Assembly (NCBI GenBank): GCA_900548735.1
Contig: URMC01000039.1
Span: 1-15,034, forward strand
Length of the DNA: 15,034 bases
Direction of reading: 5' to 3'
Source of the DNA: an uncultured Eubacteriales bacterium
Lineage (GTDB): Bacteria; Bacillota; Clostridia; Oscillospirales; CAG-272
The notes below the pieces were generated by a model. The model ran no database searches, was not told the DNA's origin, and worked only from the letters and a program-made list of their open reading frames with translations. Below, piece after piece: positions 5,694 to 13,289 of this stretch; positions within the stretch are counted from its first letter, which is position 1; every line of letters begins with the position of its first letter. Both the position numbers and the translations under genes were made by a program.

Positions 5694-7334
5694 TCACCGT
5701 CTGCCCCGGAGGAGAAACAGCGGGGAGAGCGCGAGAAACAGCGCCGTGACCCCAAGGCAGAAAACCGCCGTAATGCCGGCAAACAGCGAAAGCAGCCCCA
5801 GCGCGTACCCCACCGCCAGCAGTGCCGCGGCAGGCGCGAGACCGAAGTATACAAACACCATCTGTACCATGGCGCGGATGTTGCGCGAAAGCCCGGTGGA
5901 AAGCGACAGGTCGATAAACACCCCCGTGCTGTCGGCATACGCGCCCACGGCAACGGTCAGCAGATACCACAGCACCACCGTGCCGGGGTTTGCCCGCAGG
6001 AGAACGGCGGAAATCACAAACGCCGGCAACAAATCCAGCGCGCTGTTCACCACGCCGCCAAGGAAAGAGAAAAACAGCTTTTTGTGGGCACTGTCCGGCA
6101 CCAGGAAAAAGCTCTCCCGCTTCACATCGTCCGCCACCGGGTTGCCCAGCGCCCGGAAGAAGGTGAACCCCGCCAATGCCAGCGCCACCAACGGGAAGAA
6201 GGGATACTCCGCCACGTACAGAAGAATGAGAGACAGCCCCGCCCCGATCAGAAGATCGGTTTCGGCGGTTTTGGTAAACACATGAAAATGCGCAAAGCGG
6301 AAGCGGTTGTACATCGCCTTGAAAAAGTAAACCGAGGCGCCGTGCCCGCGCGACATCCCGTCCCGCACCAGCTTCTCGCTCCGGTCTTTTTTGCGGGCGC
6401 GGAGGGCGGCGTTACCTTCCGCCGCCGCCTGTTGCAGTTCCGCCGTTTCCGCCGAGCGCGCCATGGCATCCTCGTAAAAATCGGCAGGAATGTGCTGAAT
6501 CATCACAATCAGCGCCACCGCCCCCGCCAAAAGCGCCACGGCAGACAACGCCGCCGGGAGCGCCGCCCCGTCAAACCCCGCCATGACCAGCGCTTTCAGC
6601 CAGCCCCAGATCGGGATATACCACCCGGCAGGCGCGTTGAAAAAGCGCACCGCGGCGGCAAAATAGTCTCCGTCCGATTGCAGTGCCGTCATCAGATACG
6701 CCGCCGCCAGCACCGCAAGCACCAGATACAACGTGGGGCGCAGACGCTTTTTCAGCGCCGGGTGACTGGCGCAAAGGGTGTAGAGCAACACCGAAATCAG
6801 TTTGCTGTATACCAGCGCAAAAAACCATGCGCCAAGCATCGAGAGCGCCGCGCCGAAGCCAAGCCCCAGGTTCATCATCAGGTTGGGGATCTGAAACACC
6901 AGATAGATGGTCAGCAACAGCGAGCTTGCCGCCTGCATCACCAGGCGGAAAAGCAACACCGCCTGCGGCTTCATCGGGGCGGGAAACAAGAGATTGACGT
7001 CCGCCATCAAAAAGATGGAGCTGCCGCTCTTATCCGCGGTCAGCACGCTGAACACCAGAATCACCAGCACAATGCCGCCCACTGCCAGCTCCACGACGGA
7101 GCGCACCGTCTCCGGCGGCAGGGGTTCCGGCTCTTCCTCCGGCGGGAGCACTTCTTCCGTGCCGGAGCCCTCCCCCGCGTTGTCCTCAACCAAGGAGGCG
7201 ATCACCGCCGCCCCCACGCCAAACAGCACGCCGGCAAGCACGCAGACCAGCAAAAAGATCGCCACCCAGGTGCGAAACAGCTTTTTGATCTGATTTTTCA
7301 GCGTGTGCGTCATATAATAAAGAATCAGTCGCAT
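5694..7334 (-). CDS. ABC exporter membrane protein
   Basis: A 546-residue, strongly hydrophobic protein with roughly ten or more membrane segments. The first helix is at about residues 23-49 and the second at about 75-98. The stretch ADVNLLFPAPMKPQAVLL (about 108-125), directly before the next helix, is a pattern I associate with the putative ABC exporter family (YthQ-like). A charged soluble segment, rich in Glu, Ala, Lys and Arg, lies near residues 285-330. The gene begins one base after the stop of its ATPase, with GGAG seven bases before ATG, so the two are translated as a pair. Cargo is unknown. A terminator follows 33 bases downstream. Confidence 0.85.
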   Translation of the reverse strand: MRLILYYMTHTLKNQIKKLFRTWVAIFLLVCVLAGVLFGVGAAVIASLVEDNAGEGSGTEEVLPPEEEPEPLPPETVRSVVELAVGGIVLVILVFSVLTADKSGSSIFLMADVNLLFPAPMKPQAVLLFRLVMQAASSLLLTIYLVFQIPNLMMNLGLGFGAALSMLGAWFFALVYSKLISVLLYTLCASHPALKKRLRPTLYLVLAVLAAAYLMTALQSDGDYFAAAVRFFNAPAGWYIPIWGWLKALVMAGFDGAALPAALSAVALLAGAVALIVMIQHIPADFYEDAMARSAETAELQQAAAEGNAALRARKKDRSEKLVRDGMSRGHGASVYFFKAMYNRFRFAHFHVFTKTAETDLLIGAGLSLILLYVAEYPFFPLVALALAGFTFFRALGNPVADDVKRESFFLVPDSAHKKLFFSFLGGVVNSALDLLPAFVISAVLLRANPGTVVLWYLLTVAVGAYADSTGVFIDLSLSTGLSRNIRAMVQMVFVYFGLAPAAALLAVGYALGLLSLFAGITAVFCLGVTALFLALSPLFLLRGRR

Positions 7335-7335
7335 G

Positions 7336-8052
7336 TTATTCTCCGTCCGGCGCCGCCGCGCCCTCGGTGATGGCGAAAAACAGTTCTTCCAACCGCTCGC
7401 CGTTCGCGTCCAGCTGCGCTTTGGTCACGTCCGCGCGCAACTCGCCGCCCTGCATAATCAACGTCCGATCCCACAGCATATCCACGCTGTCGATCATATG
7501 GGTGGAGAGCAACACCGTGCGCCCTTCGGCGCGCATTTCTTCCATCACTTTTTTCAGTTCTTTGATGGCGTGCGGGTCAAGCCCGATCATCGGCTCATCC
7601 ATCAGCAGCAGTTGCGGGCGGGGGAGAAGCCCCAGGCACAGGTTCAGTTTTTGCTGCATCCCTTTGGAGAGCTCATCGCCGAACTTTTTCTTTTTGTCGT
7701 CCAGCTCAAAGCGCGTGAGCAATTCCTCCGCATACGCCTTGTAATCGGTCAGGCGATAGGCGCGCGCCAAAAATTCCATATGTTCGGAAACCGTGAGATT
7801 GGGGTACAGAGACGGGATTTCCGGCACGTAACCGACCAGTTTTTTTGCCTCCACGCTTTTGTTCAGGAGTCCGTTTACCCGAATCTCGCCCCGATAGCGC
7901 AAAAAGCCGATGATGGATTTCAGCAGCGTGCTTTTCCCCGCCCCGTTGGGCCCCAGCAAAACGGTGATCCCGCCGGGATCCAGATGAAAGCAGATGTCGT
8001 TGCAGGCAAGATTTTTGCCGTAAGTTTTCGTCACATGAGATACCGTCAGCAT
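7336..8052 (-). CDS. ABC transporter ATP-binding protein of the exporter pair
   Basis: A 238-residue ATPase, partner of the membrane protein encoded one base downstream. Walker A GPNGAGKST (34-42), signature LSKGM (129-133), Walker B LLLMDEP (148-154), D-loop IGLD and H-loop STHM (His185) are visible. The Q-loop position reads VPEIP, with glutamate where glutamine is usual; as I recall, EcsA-like exporters also carry Glu there. The start at 8052 has AAAGGAG five bases upstream. I see no good promoter in the ~300 bases upstream, so it may be read through from the methyltransferase gene. Confidence 0.92.
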   Translation of the reverse strand: MLTVSHVTKTYGKNLACNDICFHLDPGGITVLLGPNGAGKSTLLKSIIGFLRYRGEIRVNGLLNKSVEAKKLVGYVPEIPSLYPNLTVSEHMEFLARAYRLTDYKAYAEELLTRFELDDKKKKFGDELSKGMQQKLNLCLGLLPRPQLLLMDEPMIGLDPHAIKELKKVMEEMRAEGRTVLLSTHMIDSVDMLWDRTLIMQGGELRADVTKAQLDANGERLEELFFAITEGAAAPDGE

Positions 8053-8353
8053 ATTTTCTCCTTTGAAAGCAAATTACCCCGCATACGGGATGAGTTTCAG
8101 GTGTTTTTTGCACATAGCGTTCCCAAAAGAGACAGCATCCGCCGCCCCAATTTCGGTCGCCAGCCGTCAAAAAGTTTTTGAAGGAGTCCAGAGGAAACTT
8201 TTTTCAAAAAGTTTCCTCTGGCGCGCCTGCGGCGGGCAAACAAATAAGCAAGTGCGCCGCCGGAATGTCGGTGTCGATGTCGATGGGGCATTTTTTGCTT
8301 CTTTTTCTTTTGAGAGAGCAACTTTGCGTCAGGGCGGTCTCTCGCCCCGCGCG
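8053..8353. other. Intergenic region with a dispersed repeat, no gene seen
   Basis: These 301 bases separate the exporter ATPase from the methyltransferase gene. They hold a long-hairpin repeat (8164-8221), a small palindrome CCCG-CATA-CGGG (8078-8089) upstream of the ATPase ribosome site, and a short tandem TGTCGG/TGTCGA/TGTCGA run near 8266-8283. GAGAGA and TCTCTC flank a 20-base stretch near 8312-8343 but no T tract follows on the minus strand. I found no convincing promoter or coding region. Confidence 0.6.
8164..8221 (+). repeat. Dispersed palindromic repeat, copy B
   Basis: The left part aligns with the minus strand of 1-44. The right part is a perfect 16-bp inverted repeat: CCAGAGGAAACTTTTT (8188-8203) and AAAAAGTTTCCTCTGG (8206-8221), separated by only TC. 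A second short palindrome, CAAAAAGTTTTTG, lies at 8168-8180. No T tract follows on either strand, so it is better described as an interspersed palindromic repeat than as a terminator, although such a hairpin could protect or end a transcript. Confidence 0.7.
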
Positions 8354-9751
8354 TTATCCGCCCGTGCGCCGCAACCCCTTTGGGTAATGGTTTTTCAACC
8401 GTCCGTTGACGGCTTTCCCGCCGCCGGTCGGCGCGTTTTCATACAGCACGGCGGCAAAACCGTTCGCCGAGGCAAGTTCCGGGCAGTCCAGTTCCTCGCC
8501 CGCCAGATAACGAAGCACGCGCTCGTCTCCGTCTTTGAGTTCCAGCCGGCGCAAAAAACGCCGCCCGAACGCCGAGTAAAAATGATGATGCGGCACCAAC
8601 CGCCCGTGGGTCAGTTCCCCCAGCGTCACCCCCGCCGCAAAAACCCCGCGGGGCGGGAGCGCAATCCCGGGGGACAGGCACACCATCCCCCGCAGAAAAA
8701 CCGGTTGGCGGGGCGGGAGGTTTTCGCAAAATTCCCCGATTAGTGCCGATACGGTATGCGTTTCGGCGGGAGTGAGGGGCGCCGCCCCCTCTTTTTGCCC
8801 GCCTTTGCCCGCGCTCTTTTGCGGGCGGTCGCCCCCGGCGGTTTCCTCCCGCCGGAACAGCGCCAGAAACTGCCCCTCGCCGGGGCAAAGATGCGGATAA
8901 AACCGGCGGCAAAGGGGCAGTTCCGCCCCATGTCGGCAACCCGGAAAAGCAATGCCGTCCGCCGTGACCGCCGCCACCGCGGGCGCTGCGGGAATCAGAT
9001 GAAAATCCGGATGACCGGTGAGAAACGCGTCCACATTCGCCTCGTTTTCCTCCACCGAAAAGGTACAGGTGGAGTACAGCAGCGTCCCGCCGGGGCGGGT
9101 CAGACGCGCGGCGTTTTCGAGGATCTCTTTTTGCCGCGCGGCGCAAAGCGCCACGTTTTCGGGCGACCACTCCTCCGGTGCCACCTCGTATTTGCGGAAC
9201 ATCCCCTCGCCGGAGCAAGGCGCGTCCGCCGCCACAAAATCAAAGTAAGAACCGTAAAAATCCGCCAGCGCGCCGGTGTCAAGGTTGGTCACCACCGTGT
9301 TGGAAAGCCCCAGCCGTTCCACGTTCCCCTGCAAAATTCTGCATCGTGCGGGCACATATTCGTTTGCCACCAGCACGCCGTTCTCCCCGATGGCGGCGGC
9401 AATCTGCGTGGTTTTTCCGCCGGGCGCGGCACAAAGGTCGATCGCGCGGATTCCGGCTTTCAGCGGCACCGCGGCAACCGCGCTGATGGCGGAAGGGTCC
9501 TGCATATAAAACATCCCCGCGTGGTGGGCGGGCAATGCCCCCACCTTATCCGCCCCCGCCAGAAACGCGCCGGGCAGAAACGTCAGCGGCTCGGTGGCAA
9601 AGGGCAGGAGCGGCAGGAGCGTTTTTTCGTCGGTTTTCACGGGGTTAACCCGCAACGCCCGCACAGGCGGTGCTTCCAGCGCCTTGTAAAAAGCGGAAAA
9701 ATCCAGCCCCGGCAGGGTGCTCATACGGGCAAGAAACGCTTCCGGAATCAT
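8354..9751 (-). CDS. RsmF-like rRNA cytosine-C5 methyltransferase (NOL1/NOP2/Sun family)
   Basis: A 465-residue SAM-dependent RNA m5C methyltransferase, probably acting on 16S rRNA. An N-terminal RNA-binding region with RALRVNPVKT (31-40) leads into the Rossmann core. DLCAAPGGKTTQ (105-116) binds SAM, DAPCSGEGMFRK (176-187) carries the release cysteine C179, and STCTFSVEENE (227-237) carries the catalytic cysteine C229. The C-terminal third, after a Gly/Lys-rich linker near 310-330, fits the PUA-like domain of RsmF/YebU. There are two ATG codons in a row; the second (9751) lies six bases after GGAGG and the first (9754) only three, so the second is preferred. It is monocistronic with its own promoter. 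Confidence 0.92.
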   Translation of the reverse strand: MIPEAFLARMSTLPGLDFSAFYKALEAPPVRALRVNPVKTDEKTLLPLLPFATEPLTFLPGAFLAGADKVGALPAHHAGMFYMQDPSAISAVAAVPLKAGIRAIDLCAAPGGKTTQIAAAIGENGVLVANEYVPARCRILQGNVERLGLSNTVVTNLDTGALADFYGSYFDFVAADAPCSGEGMFRKYEVAPEEWSPENVALCAARQKEILENAARLTRPGGTLLYSTCTFSVEENEANVDAFLTGHPDFHLIPAAPAVAAVTADGIAFPGCRHGAELPLCRRFYPHLCPGEGQFLALFRREETAGGDRPQKSAGKGGQKEGAAPLTPAETHTVSALIGEFCENLPPRQPVFLRGMVCLSPGIALPPRGVFAAGVTLGELTHGRLVPHHHFYSAFGRRFLRRLELKDGDERVLRYLAGEELDCPELASANGFAAVLYENAPTGGGKAVNGRLKNHYPKGLRRTGG

Positions 9752-9808
9752 CATTTTCCTCCTTCATATCTGTGTGGCACAGCGGCAAAAAAACGGTCAG
9801 ATACAGTC

Positions 9809-9837
9809 AGTATACCCCGCGTGTCGGGATTTGTCAA
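9809..9837 (-). promoter_or_regulatory. Promoter of the methyltransferase gene
   Basis: On the minus strand, TTGACA (9837-9832), a 17-bp spacer and TATACT (9814-9809) are near consensus. The start of transcription would be near 9802, about 50 nt before the start codon. It is divergent from the tRNA promoter, with 20 bp between the two -35 boxes. Confidence 0.82.
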
Positions 9838-9857
9838 TAAGATTTTTGAAAAAGCCC

Positions 9858-9886
9858 TTGACAAGCGCCGCGGCGCGTGCTATAAT
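9858..9886 (+). promoter_or_regulatory. Promoter of the tRNA pair
   Basis: TTGACA (9858-9863), a 17-bp spacer (9864-9880) and TATAAT (9881-9886) form a perfect consensus promoter, 36 bases before tRNA-Leu, as expected for stable RNA genes. Confidence 0.88.
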
Positions 9887-9921
9887 AATTGAGCAGTTCG
9901 GAAAACCGTGTGTGCGAATAT

Positions 9922-10009
9922 GCCGGAATGGCGGAATTGGCAGACGCCCGGGACTTAAAATCCCGTGATACTCAGTATCGTACCGGTTCGACCCCGGCTT
10001 CCGGCACCA
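9922..10009 (+). tRNA. tRNA-Leu (anticodon UAA)
   Basis: An 88-nt class II tRNA with encoded CCA. The acceptor arms GCCGGAA (9922-9928) and TTCCGGC (9999-10005) pair fully. The anticodon stem CGGGA/TCCCG encloses CTTAAAA, giving anticodon TAA at 9956-9958. The long variable arm (TGATACTCAGTATCGT) is typical of leucine tRNA, and TTCGACC forms the T loop. The T stem has one weak pair at its base (A-C). It is the first gene of a two-tRNA transcript. Confidence 0.95.
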
Positions 10010-10015
10010 ATATAT

Positions 10016-10093
<78 letters not shown>

Positions 10094-10101
10094 TTGAACA
10101 G

Positions 10102-10149
10102 GTCCCAACTTTCCGACCACCGTAATACGGAGTCGGCAGTTGGGACTTT
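10102..10149 (+). terminator. Extended hairpin after the tRNA pair
   Basis: Three nested stems stack into one long hairpin: GTCCCAACT/AGTTGGGAC (10102-10110, 10138-10146), CCGAC/GTCGG (10113-10117, 10132-10136) and CCGT/ACGG (10120-10123, 10127-10130) around AAT. TTT follows, then CGTT. It starts eight bases after the tRNA CCA, so it is probably the tRNA terminator. Its short T tract may have been interrupted by the adjoining insertion sequence. Confidence 0.6.
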
Positions 10150-10161
10150 CGTTATATATGC

Positions 10162-11298
10162 CTACATGTTTTCGGACTCCGTTTCAAATTGAAGCGGAGT
10201 TTTCATGTCCAATTTTCTGTGTGGACGCTCTTCGTTGAAAAAGTGAATGTATTCTTTAACGACTGCTTCCAATTCGAGCGGCGTTTGATAGAGATAGCGG
10301 TATACCGCTTCGTTTTTCAGAACATGAAAAAATGATTCGCATACCGAATTATCATAAGGAGTTCCCGGAGTCGAGAATGACTGCCGGACTTTTTTCTTTT
10401 TCATGTAAGAACGGAAAACATGGGATGTATACTGCGCTCCCTGGTCGCTATGTACCATCAGCCCTTTCGGATAACCGCGCTTCTGAAAAGCACCATCAAA
10501 GGTTTTCATAGTAAGCGTCGAGTCAATGGTATCGGAAATGCCGTATGACAACACCATGCGGGAAAACAAGTCGATATACACACAGATGTAGCAAAATGAT
10601 TCTGCAACCTTGACATAAGTAATGTCTGTTATCCATACAAGGTTCGGAGCAGGTTGGTCAAAGTTCCGGTAAAGATAATTCTTCAGATACAGCCGCGGGA
10701 TCGGCTTTTTGTGTTCTGCATAGAATTGCGGCTTTTCCACTTCAAGTCCCATTTCCTGCATCAAGCGACAGACTCTTTTTTCACTGACCTGATAACCGAT
10801 TTCCGATAGCTTATGGCGAATTGGCTTTCTGCCGAATCTTTTTTTGCTGTCCATAAAAATTTTCTCAATCAACGGCTTAATCTCGGCATCACCGATTTCA
10901 TAGGATGTAATGGTATTTTCACGGCGCTTTCGGTTATAATAAGTTCCACGCGACAGGTTCAGTGCTTCACATAACACCCGAACAGAGTATTTTCCATCAA
11001 GCTCGTCAATCGCTTTCATTTTTTCATCAATTGACGAATTGACGCCGCAAGATGCACTTCTCAGAACCTCAAGCATTTGTTCCGTTTTGAGCAAGTGCCG
11101 TTGTTTTTGCATGTAGTTGGATGTGGTACGCTGCCCTCCGACGCTGAGATGATGGCTTTCATCATATTCCTTTTTCCATGCAAACAGGGACGATTCTGAA
11201 ACTTTGAAGTGCTCTTTTGTTTCTTGTATCGTATGATTGCGTTCGTAGTACTTCACAACAGCGTCCTTGAATTCTTGCGTGTAGATTTTTGGTGACAT
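10162..11298 (-). CDS. IS3-family transposase, single fused ORF
   Basis: A 378-residue DDE transposase. The N-terminus (residues 1-45, YTQEFKDAVVKYY...VSESSLFAWKKEYD) is an OrfA-type helix-turn-helix. HTH_21-like residues follow at about 140-185 (GRKPIRHKLSEIGYQVSEKRVCRLM). The integrase core has Asp225 (WITDITYVK), Asp285 (VHSDQGAQY) and Glu321 (NSVCESFFHVLKNE), with exactly 35 residues between the last two, as expected for DD(35)E. Most IS3 elements make the fused protein by a -1 frameshift between orfA and orfB; here both halves are already in one frame. Start at 11298 has AGGAGG five bases upstream. It appears intact. Confidence 0.93.
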   Translation of the reverse strand: MSPKIYTQEFKDAVVKYYERNHTIQETKEHFKVSESSLFAWKKEYDESHHLSVGGQRTTSNYMQKQRHLLKTEQMLEVLRSASCGVNSSIDEKMKAIDELDGKYSVRVLCEALNLSRGTYYNRKRRENTITSYEIGDAEIKPLIEKIFMDSKKRFGRKPIRHKLSEIGYQVSEKRVCRLMQEMGLEVEKPQFYAEHKKPIPRLYLKNYLYRNFDQPAPNLVWITDITYVKVAESFCYICVYIDLFSRMVLSYGISDTIDSTLTMKTFDGAFQKRGYPKGLMVHSDQGAQYTSHVFRSYMKKKKVRQSFSTPGTPYDNSVCESFFHVLKNEAVYRYLYQTPLELEAVVKEYIHFFNEERPHRKLDMKTPLQFETESENM

Positions 11299-11329
11299 TT
11301 TGACCTCCTGGCGATTAAGTAGATAAAAT

Positions 11330-11358
11330 ATTATATCACACAGGAGAGATATCGTCGA
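11330..11358 (-). promoter_or_regulatory. Promoter of the transposase gene
   Basis: On the minus strand, TCGACG (11358-11353), a 17-bp spacer and TATAAT (11335-11330) stand 31 bases before the start codon. The -10 box is perfect and the -35 box is weak, which suits a low-level transposase promoter. The -35 region overlaps the candidate right inverted repeat. Confidence 0.5.
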
Positions 11359-11440
11359 TAGTGCTACAAACAGCAGGTTATGGTTTAGGCATACCTCTTA
11401 AATGTCAATTCTATTTATTGTCTTGCGCATAAGTAACCTT

Positions 11441-11456
11441 TCACGCTTGCGCGTGA
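11441..11456 (-). terminator. Hairpin downstream of the defence operon
   Basis: TCACGC-TTGC-GCGTGA forms a 6-bp stem with a 4-nt loop, starting eight bases after the stop of the TIR-like gene. No T tract follows on the minus strand, so termination here is uncertain. The rest of 11369-11464 holds nothing I recognise. Confidence 0.35.
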
Positions 11457-11464
11457 TGAAAAAA

Positions 11465-12634
11465 TCATCTATTTAAGTATGAGCTAATTGGATTGTCGGC
11501 CTCACCATTTGCGTCTAAAAGACTGCGCAATTGAGATGATATTTGAGATTTATATGTTTCGATTTGAGGAACAAAAGAATAAATATCCGTCATATCAAGA
11601 GAAACTGTTCTAAAATTTCCGATATCAAAGGGTATTTTGTCCGCTGACCTGCTAATATGTATCGCAGGAAGTCCCTTCATATGCCGTACAGCCAGTTCAT
11701 AAAACACATTAGGATTATGATAAGAAAGATCTGCAATAACCATTTTTGACTTGGTTATATAATCCAATATTTGATGAGTAATAATTCCCGGCTTGTCTAT
11801 TTGATCTGCGCGCACTGCTTTTAAGTCATATTGTTCAAGCACCGGAATAACTATGCATTCTAACAACATATCAGAATGTTTGCGTTGCTCACTCCCATCT
11901 TCTCCTATAGGGGTAATGTAGAAGCATATTTTATCATATTCAATGCGGTTTGTGGTATCTGCTGTTATTGAATCATTCTTCCTTGTTGAAATATCAAGTT
12001 TTGCCGTTTCGCTACCGTGACTGACATCCGACAAATGACTTTGATCTGTTTCTTCGATAAGGTGCTCAATAGTAATAATTCTTTGCGCCCCAGAGAAAGT
12101 TTTAATTAGTCCTACATATTTTGCGTTTACAATAAACGTTTCAACACATTGCTTTGCCTCATGTTCTTCAAGGCCAAATTCGGTTACGCAGTCCTCCATA
12201 ACCTTATTTGTTGGCAATTTCATCGATTTGTATGTATCATAAAGATGCTCAAAAAATGAATTGCTTTGTATTGCTAATTGAAATTTTGCCAGCAATGCTT
12301 CTCTAAAGGGGCTGTCTGGATTGACCGCCTTGCTTCCTGTCTCGGTCAATTCAAGGTACTCTGCTTGATATCCACCTGCTGTCAACCCATATTTTGAAGA
12401 AGCGGTTATTAATGATCTGCTTGGACCACTTTCAGGAGATTTCCCCAAGTGATCAAAAAGTGTAATTCTGCGAACTTTTTGCCCAGAAGCGCATTCCCAA
12501 ATTCCCTTTGCGATAATAAAAGCATCTTCAAATGGCATGGAAGGAATGCATTTAACAGCTTTTTTACTCATCTTCTTTGTCGTTTGAATTGAATCATTAT
12601 TGGACACATTTTTTATAATTTCTTGTTTGTCCAT
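11465..12634 (-). CDS. TIR/deoxyribosyltransferase-like protein with DNA-binding-like N-terminus
   Basis: A 389-residue protein, third gene of the AT-rich operon. Residues about 30-110 (PSMPFEDAF...LFDHLGKSPESGPSR...SSKYGLT...AEYLELTETG) look like a winged-helix or related regulatory domain. Residues 110-195 are helical with no clear match, and a polar linker spans about 195-230. Residues 233-345 form a nucleotide-binding domain: ITPIGEDGSEQRKHSD (240-255), ADQIDKPGIITHQI (277-290), IADLSYHNPNVFYELAVRH (300-318) and PFDIGNFRTV. This is the pattern of nucleoside deoxyribosyltransferase-like and TIR-like domains found in bacterial defence proteins; Glu313 is the candidate catalytic residue. NAD or nucleotide hydrolysis or sensing is inferred. 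The ATG at 12634 (AAAGGAG eight bases upstream) is preferred over the adjacent TTG at 12637. Five bases separate it from the rloB-like gene. Confidence 0.75.
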   Translation of the reverse strand: MDKQEIIKNVSNNDSIQTTKKMSKKAVKCIPSMPFEDAFIIAKGIWECASGQKVRRITLFDHLGKSPESGPSRSLITASSKYGLTAGGYQAEYLELTETGSKAVNPDSPFREALLAKFQLAIQSNSFFEHLYDTYKSMKLPTNKVMEDCVTEFGLEEHEAKQCVETFIVNAKYVGLIKTFSGAQRIITIEHLIEETDQSHLSDVSHGSETAKLDISTRKNDSITADTTNRIEYDKICFYITPIGEDGSEQRKHSDMLLECIVIPVLEQYDLKAVRADQIDKPGIITHQILDYITKSKMVIADLSYHNPNVFYELAVRHMKGLPAIHISRSADKIPFDIGNFRTVSLDMTDIYSFVPQIETYKSQISSQLRSLLDANGEADNPISSYLNR

Positions 12635-12639
12635 CAAGT

Positions 12640-13287
12640 TTACTCCTTTACTTTTTCCTTAATCTCTTCCACCAGCAGATGTACCGTAGTGCAAGGTAAC
12701 ATCTCTGATGGTATCTTTTTTTCGTCACGCAAATGTGCTTCGTGTTTTTGCTTTGCAATTTTAATCGCTCGTTTTTCATCACCGAACCGATTCAATTTTT
12801 TATATATATCCGGATCGGATTTAACATACTTTTGGCCTGTTATGCATTCGAATGTTGTGGCAAATCCATCACAACAAGCGACAGAGTTTCCATATGTAGG
12901 CATAGTGCCAAAGTAAGCACTAAACCATTCTTCGATACACGGATTCGTCCAGCCAACATGAATGCCGCAATCGTCTGCATGAGCAATTATGCTATCAAAA
13001 TCTTTTACCTGATCACGATCAAATATTATCCAAGGCTCCCCATATTGAGGTTGCAGCGATGCAAGTTCGCGGGCTTCTTCTACTAAATCTTTGGTATTTT
13101 TCTTAATAACCTTTATAACCAATTTGCCTTGCAAATGCTTCGGTATTGAGTCTCGCACACCGAACATATAGTTCTGCTCAGTTTCCTTTGTGTCGGTAAC
13201 AATGAAATAGTATCCAAGTTCTGGGATTCTTTGTTTTGAAAGTTGATCCCTGGTTTTTCTTTTCCCGTTTCTTTCAACTCTCGGCAT
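12640..13287 (-). CDS. rloB: RloB/AbiLii-like protein (TOPRIM-like)
   Basis: A 215-residue protein of the RloB family. The N-terminus is basic. Family motifs are KETEQNY with Glu37 (34-40), WIIFDRD (86-92, Asp90 and Asp92), TNPCIEEWF (114-122) and PCTTVHLLVEEI (198-209). The Glu and DxD motifs resemble the metal-binding residues of TOPRIM nucleases, as in the toxic partner of OLD-like and PARIS-like systems; a nuclease role is inferred. It starts two bases after the AAA ATPase stop and has AGGAGGAA ahead of ATG, so the two are made together, as with AbiLi/AbiLii and RloA/RloB. Several cysteines lie near residues 138-148. Confidence 0.85.
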   Translation of the reverse strand: MPRVERNGKRKTRDQLSKQRIPELGYYFIVTDTKETEQNYMFGVRDSIPKHLQGKLVIKVIKKNTKDLVEEARELASLQPQYGEPWIIFDRDQVKDFDSIIAHADDCGIHVGWTNPCIEEWFSAYFGTMPTYGNSVACCDGFATTFECITGQKYVKSDPDIYKKLNRFGDEKRAIKIAKQKHEAHLRDEKKIPSEMLPCTTVHLLVEEIKEKVKE

Positions 13288-13289
13288 AC

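Larger units (their letters stand above)
10138..11368 (-). mobile_element. IS3-family insertion sequence (ends approximate)
   Basis: A single transposase gene with its own promoter, lying between the tRNA terminator and the AT-rich defence operon. The ends are uncertain. The best terminal match is GGACTTTCG (10143-10151) on the left against GCACTATCG, the minus-strand reading of 11364-11356, with seven of nine identical and the same orientation relative to the element. This is a candidate imperfect inverted repeat. I did not find a convincing target duplication. The element reads away from the defence operon's right end and its 3' end abuts the tRNA terminator. Confidence 0.65.

Noticed and set aside
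932..9892. Long plus-strand open frames opposite the GC-rich genes (for example 932-2119, 4533-5633, 5649-7370, 8756-9892)
   Set aside because: Their products are rich in Arg, His, Gln and Pro with no recognisable domain, they have no ribosome sites, and they lie opposite well-supported genes. They are by-products of high GC.
10135..11373. CAG as a target-site duplication flanking the IS
   Set aside because: CAG occurs on both sides, but using it makes the terminal repeats differ in length, and a three-base match is weak evidence.
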